Part shown: positions 60,401 through 64,000 of the stretch, in pieces | How positions within the stretch are numbered: position 1 is the stretch's first letter | How the letters are laid out: each line of letters begins with the position of its first letter | From: Chionis minor | Lineage: Eukaryota > Chordata > Aves > Charadriiformes > Chionididae | NCBI GenBank assembly: GCA_013398295.1 | Contig: VZSF01001524.1 | Coordinates: 347,384-411,383 of the forward strand | Length of the DNA stretch: 64,000 nt | Direction of reading: 5' to 3' | The notes under the pieces: generated by a model | Databases searched by the model: none | Told to the model about the DNA's origin: nothing | What the model saw: the letters and a program-made list of their open reading frames with translations, nothing else | Made by a program: the position numbers and the translations under genes

Positions 60401-61189
60401 TTAAAAAATATTTCTTTTTGAAGTCAAAAAGTTTAATTGCAGCCCCAAGCACAAGAGTTGTGGAAAAACCTGAGGGTGAAACTGTACTGCCTTTGGATCT
60501 TAGATAGTGTATTTTATGCACATGATGTTTTCCTTTTGCCAAGCTAGAGAGTTAAGGTTATACAAGTCTATTTTGGAATTAAATAAATCATTTTGCTTTT
60601 ATAGCTTGACAGTTTATGGGCATTTATGTAAATGCATAGGCAGCACTTCAGATTAATGCCTTTATTATCAGCCCGGATATTTTACCTTTGAAAAGTAATT
60701 TGGCTGAAAGATCTGGAAGAGTCTTTTTCGGTGAGGTCTCTCTGGCTGCTGACTAGACAGTATTTAAAGAAGTCGTGGTGCATTTTTCAGTGAGATGACA
60801 GGATGACCTCACCCCTCTGACCTGTATTTATTCCCTCCATAAAACAGACCCTAACGTTCAGGGCCCTGAACACTGCTAAGCACATAATGGCCACTCTGTT
60901 TGCGTACAAAGTCAATACCTTCTTCACTTCCAGTTTGCACTTTTATAAAGTGCCATGGCACAGCGACTCGTAAACCCCAGTTTTAGTGAAATCTGGGGTG
61001 GGAGGAGGGGGCCTCGGGCTATTGCACTTGGGTCATGCCATGGGATCCATTGCAGGGAAGGTGCTTCCCAGCAGAGGCAAGGACACATGACGGTCCCCGG
61101 GCATGCCAGGCTGCGGTGGGAAGCCTGGGTGTCTGGACAGCAGCTTGCCCCACTTGCTGTGTTGTGGGGGATCAGACACCATCTGTAGT

Positions 61190-61402
61190 CATAGAATCAA
61201 TCAAAGAATCATAGAATCATTTAGGTTGGAAAAGACCTTTAAGATCATCTATTCCAACCATTGACCCTACTTTATCAGGTCCGCCATTAAACCATATCTC
61301 TAGGTGCTACATCTACATGACTTTAAACACATCTAGGGATGGTGACTCAACCCCTCCCTGAGCAGCCTGTTCCAATGTTTCATAGCTCTTGCAGTGAAAA
61401 AA
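61190..61402 (-). mobile_element. CR1 LINE 3'-end fragment
   Basis: Begins with CATAGAATCAATCAAAGAATCATAG (degenerate terminal octamers on the plus strand), then TTTAGGTTGGAAAAGACC, CCATTAAACCATATCTC and CCTGAGCAGCCTGTTCCAA, all standard antisense CR1 3' sequence. The match stops at about 61402 (GTGAAAAAAG). It is about 210 bp long, strongly 5'-truncated and more diverged than the copy at 6801. Confidence 0.92.
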
Positions 61403-64000
61403 GTCAGTGGTTTCTCCACCGGGGTGCCTCTGTGGAGAGAGCATCGGATTTGGTCCTTTGTGCTGCCACCTCTGCAGGTGGAGCCGGGAAAGCCGCCCTT
61501 GGGCGATCCCTCCCCTCCAACCTCCTCACTGCTAGGACAACCCCCTGCCACCTGGGGATGAGGATGGCATGGGCACCTGACCAGCCTTCTCCTGAGCACC
61601 CCATGGGGTGAAAGATGAGGGGCCCCATCAGCCATTGCCTGTCACAGTGGAGGTCACCCACCACCTACATTGAGAGAGGGGACCAGATTCACAGGCCTGC
61701 CCTTCTCTTTCCCCATGGCCAGGCACTCAGTCCCACAGTCTTGGGAGCAGGCACGGGAAGAGGCAGCAGGGGAGCCAGATCATCAAAAGATGTCACGTTG
61801 CTCTGCGGGTTGGTTCTTGTGCTGTCTGCATGCAGATTTTTTACCTCCCCAAGACGGAGTCAAGGTACAGCCAGCCAGAGTGGCTGGAGAGGCAGTTCCA
61901 TGGCTGTGAGTGGTGACCACCTCATTTCTACCAGGGCAAGAGCACGCAACTCACATGTCACTTCAAAGGTGCATGCCTGGTGAGCTGGGGGCATCGTTAC
62001 ACACCGCATCGCTACACACTGCATCATGGTCCTGAAAGACCTAATAACAGCAACCAGCAACATGTCGCTTGCTTGGGGACACTTGAAATTAAAACGTTGT
62101 CTGGATTCATGATCTTTTTCTTTGTTTGTTTAATGAAGCACTTGTGCCTCCCCTGCCAGGGCTCTGGAACCTGGTCCAGCAAGACCCCCTGTGTCAGGCT
62201 CCTGCTCCCCAGGGAAGCCCTGTGCCATGCATGGCTGGCCTCGACAGCAGGGCAGAAAAGGGCTGGGGAGTCAAGTGGAATGTGACAATTCTCAGAAGTG
62301 CCTCCACTGAAGCTATTGCTGTTGTCCAGGCACTGAAGGCATGGACGAAAGGCCGGGGAGCAGATCCCTGCCATGCATGTGCCACAGTCACCACAGTCAA
62401 AGGCGGCCCGTGTCTGACCTGCTACGAAAGCGAAACCAGAGCCAATTTCACGCTAACCTGCCAGTCAACTGTCCTTTCCATTTCACAGGAAACCCCGAAA
62501 TTTAAAAATGAGTTTTCACTGCAGATCAATAGTCTACTTTGAGTTTCATAATTGCCAGGGAATTCAGGTTGCTTAAAGATCTTTTCAAGATTAATTTTTC
62601 AAGAATCTATCTATGTAGTACAGCAAATATGATTTCTATCTTTTATTACCAGGAGGAATCTCAGATGTATTCACTTAACACTGTGCTGTTTGTTTAAAAC
62701 GTCACAGTTTGACTTCTTTAGACTTCTTCGATCACATTTCCTATTCATGCAAAGTTCATGGCATAAGATTTTAAAACTCTGCATTGTATCTAGGTGTGTG
62801 ATTTCCTGCAAAGAAGAGCTCATGTGTTTCAATGTATAGGTAGTATTTTTGTGTACGGAAAATCAATTGAATTCCCCACAGAAGGTTTCCAGATTTAACA
62901 TCTATAGTTACTGTCTGTGGAGATAATACGTGGGCAACAGAATATTCTGTAATGCATTACAGGGACCCAGTCTTAAGTCCTTGCTCAGACAGAACTGCCA
63001 CTGATTGCAGACTCCGGCTCTAGGCAAGCGAAGAGTATAATACACAGAAACCATATTCTCAAAAATGTGCAAGCAGTTCTACAGGAATTATCAGGATTTA
63101 CTATATGCATTTGCTCAAACTGATAAAGGGCTACATTTTCAAACCTGACTTTAAGTGCCAAAGTCTTTTGTGTCTACTAATTCCCTTTGTATGTAGACAC
63201 CAACATTTTATAGTGTTGTAGTTTCTCCTGCCTGCTATAAATCCCTTTAGAAGGGTTGAAGTTATACACACTGAGAATACACAAAACATGTGGAAATCTT
63301 GGCCGCGCTAAAGCGAGTGGAAGGCTCGCCTTTGGCCTCTGTAAGTCCAAGATTTTACCCACAAAGTTTAAATAACAGGAGGATTTGTCTAGGCTTAAAA
63401 GTGTTTTTCTTCTCCTTACTGGCATTTACAGTTATACGGCATTTTTTATTTTTCTTAATAAAAACATGATATGGCATTGCTTCAATAGAAAGAAAAGGCA
63501 ATGATCCAAAGTGAAAGAGAACAGAGTGCCTAGTCTACTAATGAACTGTAATTATCCTTTTTTTCTCAATAGAAATTGCACTTTGCCCTGAGCCTAATGG
63601 GTTGCTGATTCTGGGAACAAGCAGGTTCTGGGCAAATTTTGTACATTAGTACATGCAGAGAGATACCTATATGTACACACAGACACAAAAAAAAAATGGC
63701 TTTCCAGTACCTATCAACTCATTCATCTTATGTTTAGAGCAACAGAACAAAACTAAAATAAAAATTATGGTAATTTAGCTTTCCTACAAATTCCTTTCAG
63801 TCTGCTCGTTGTGTGTTTTTTTCCATTTTCTCCTATTTTCCATGCAGATAACCAGACCTGAAAATTCTTTATGTCAGACCTCACCTTGGGAAGATATTAA
63901 GTTAAGTCCTTGGTCTCTAGATTAGAAGTCTTCATCATCTATGTACAGCTACACAACACCCAGGAAGATCACTCAACAAAAATAATTTCTATGTTATGCT
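61403..64000. other. Right-edge intergenic stretch
   Basis: G+C-richer to about 62.4 kb, then A/T-rich. No gene, RNA or repeat family was recognised. An orphan plus-strand frame at 62126-62542 (138 codons from a non-ATG start, cysteine-containing) has no recognised domain. HUNK is expected farther right on the minus strand if the human gene order holds, but no HUNK exon was seen. Confidence 0.5.

Larger units (their letters stand above)
35833..61189. other. Gene-poor region between CR1 copies
   Basis: No recognised coding gene or RNA gene. It holds homopolymers (T31 at 39769, A15 at 43830, C17A7 at 54136), a 21-bp and a 24-bp tandem duplication (42624-42665, 53341-53388), degenerate CA/TG sequence near 37800-37930, G+C-richer blocks near 54.2 kb and 55.3-56.3 kb, one possible exon (57339-57443) and A/T-rich, CpG-poor blocks that look like conserved non-coding sequence (near 48.0, 52.9 and 60.65 kb). 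Open frames of 60-200 codons occur on both strands with no recognisable domain. Confidence 0.6.

Noticed and set aside
1..64000. tRNA, rRNA, CRISPR array, prokaryotic operon or viral genome content
   Set aside because: No cloverleaf with A/B boxes, no regularly spaced direct repeats and no ribosome-binding or operon layout were seen; the window is vertebrate nuclear DNA.

Overview
This is vertebrate nuclear DNA, most likely avian. The only recent interspersed repeats are CR1 LINEs with the bird-type 3' end (repeated ATTCTATG octamers, seen here as CATAGAATCATAGAAT on the plus strand). Both recognisable genes are spliced vertebrate genes with GT..AG introns. They lie head to head: MRAP (melanocortin-2 receptor accessory protein) on the minus strand and MIS18A (CENP-A loading factor) on the plus strand. 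Human 21q22.11 carries the same divergent pair between HUNK and URB1, so the window fits the bird counterpart of that block, with HUNK expected beyond the right edge and URB1 beyond the left edge.

Layout. 1-6.1 kb: MRAP downstream region, with a decayed CR1/L2-like reverse-transcriptase remnant at about 1000-1560 and simple repeats. 6.1-14.45 kb: MRAP, read right to left. Coding exons 1 (14447-14342) and 2 (8979-8880) are secure; exon 3 at 6366-6111 is only a candidate. Intron 2 holds a CR1 (6801-7264) and an older L3/CR1-like remnant (about 8170-8760). 14.45-15.54 kb: divergent intergenic region leading into a CpG island (about 15130-16250). 15.545-18.603 kb: the complete MIS18A coding sequence in five exons (215 codons), with a likely poly(A) signal at 18977. 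About 19-61 kb: a gene-poor stretch holding one long 5'-truncated CR1 (33506-35832), simple repeats and small tandem duplications, with no recognised gene. 61.19-61.40 kb: a short CR1 3' end. 61.4-64 kb: nothing recognised.

The two genes share a neighbourhood, not a pathway. MRAP is a single-pass membrane partner that lets the ACTH receptor MC2R reach the cell surface and signal in adrenal cells. MIS18A is part of the Mis18 complex that licenses centromeres for new CENP-A after mitosis. The clearest regulatory observation is a canonical E2F site and a correctly spaced CDE/CHR tandem just upstream of the MIS18A start codon, a G2/M cell-cycle promoter signature. No previously undescribed system is demonstrated. 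The most useful leads are the unresolved MRAP 3' exon, two possible unannotated exons in the gene-poor stretch (22606-22701 and 57339-57443), and a few blocks that may be conserved non-coding sequence.
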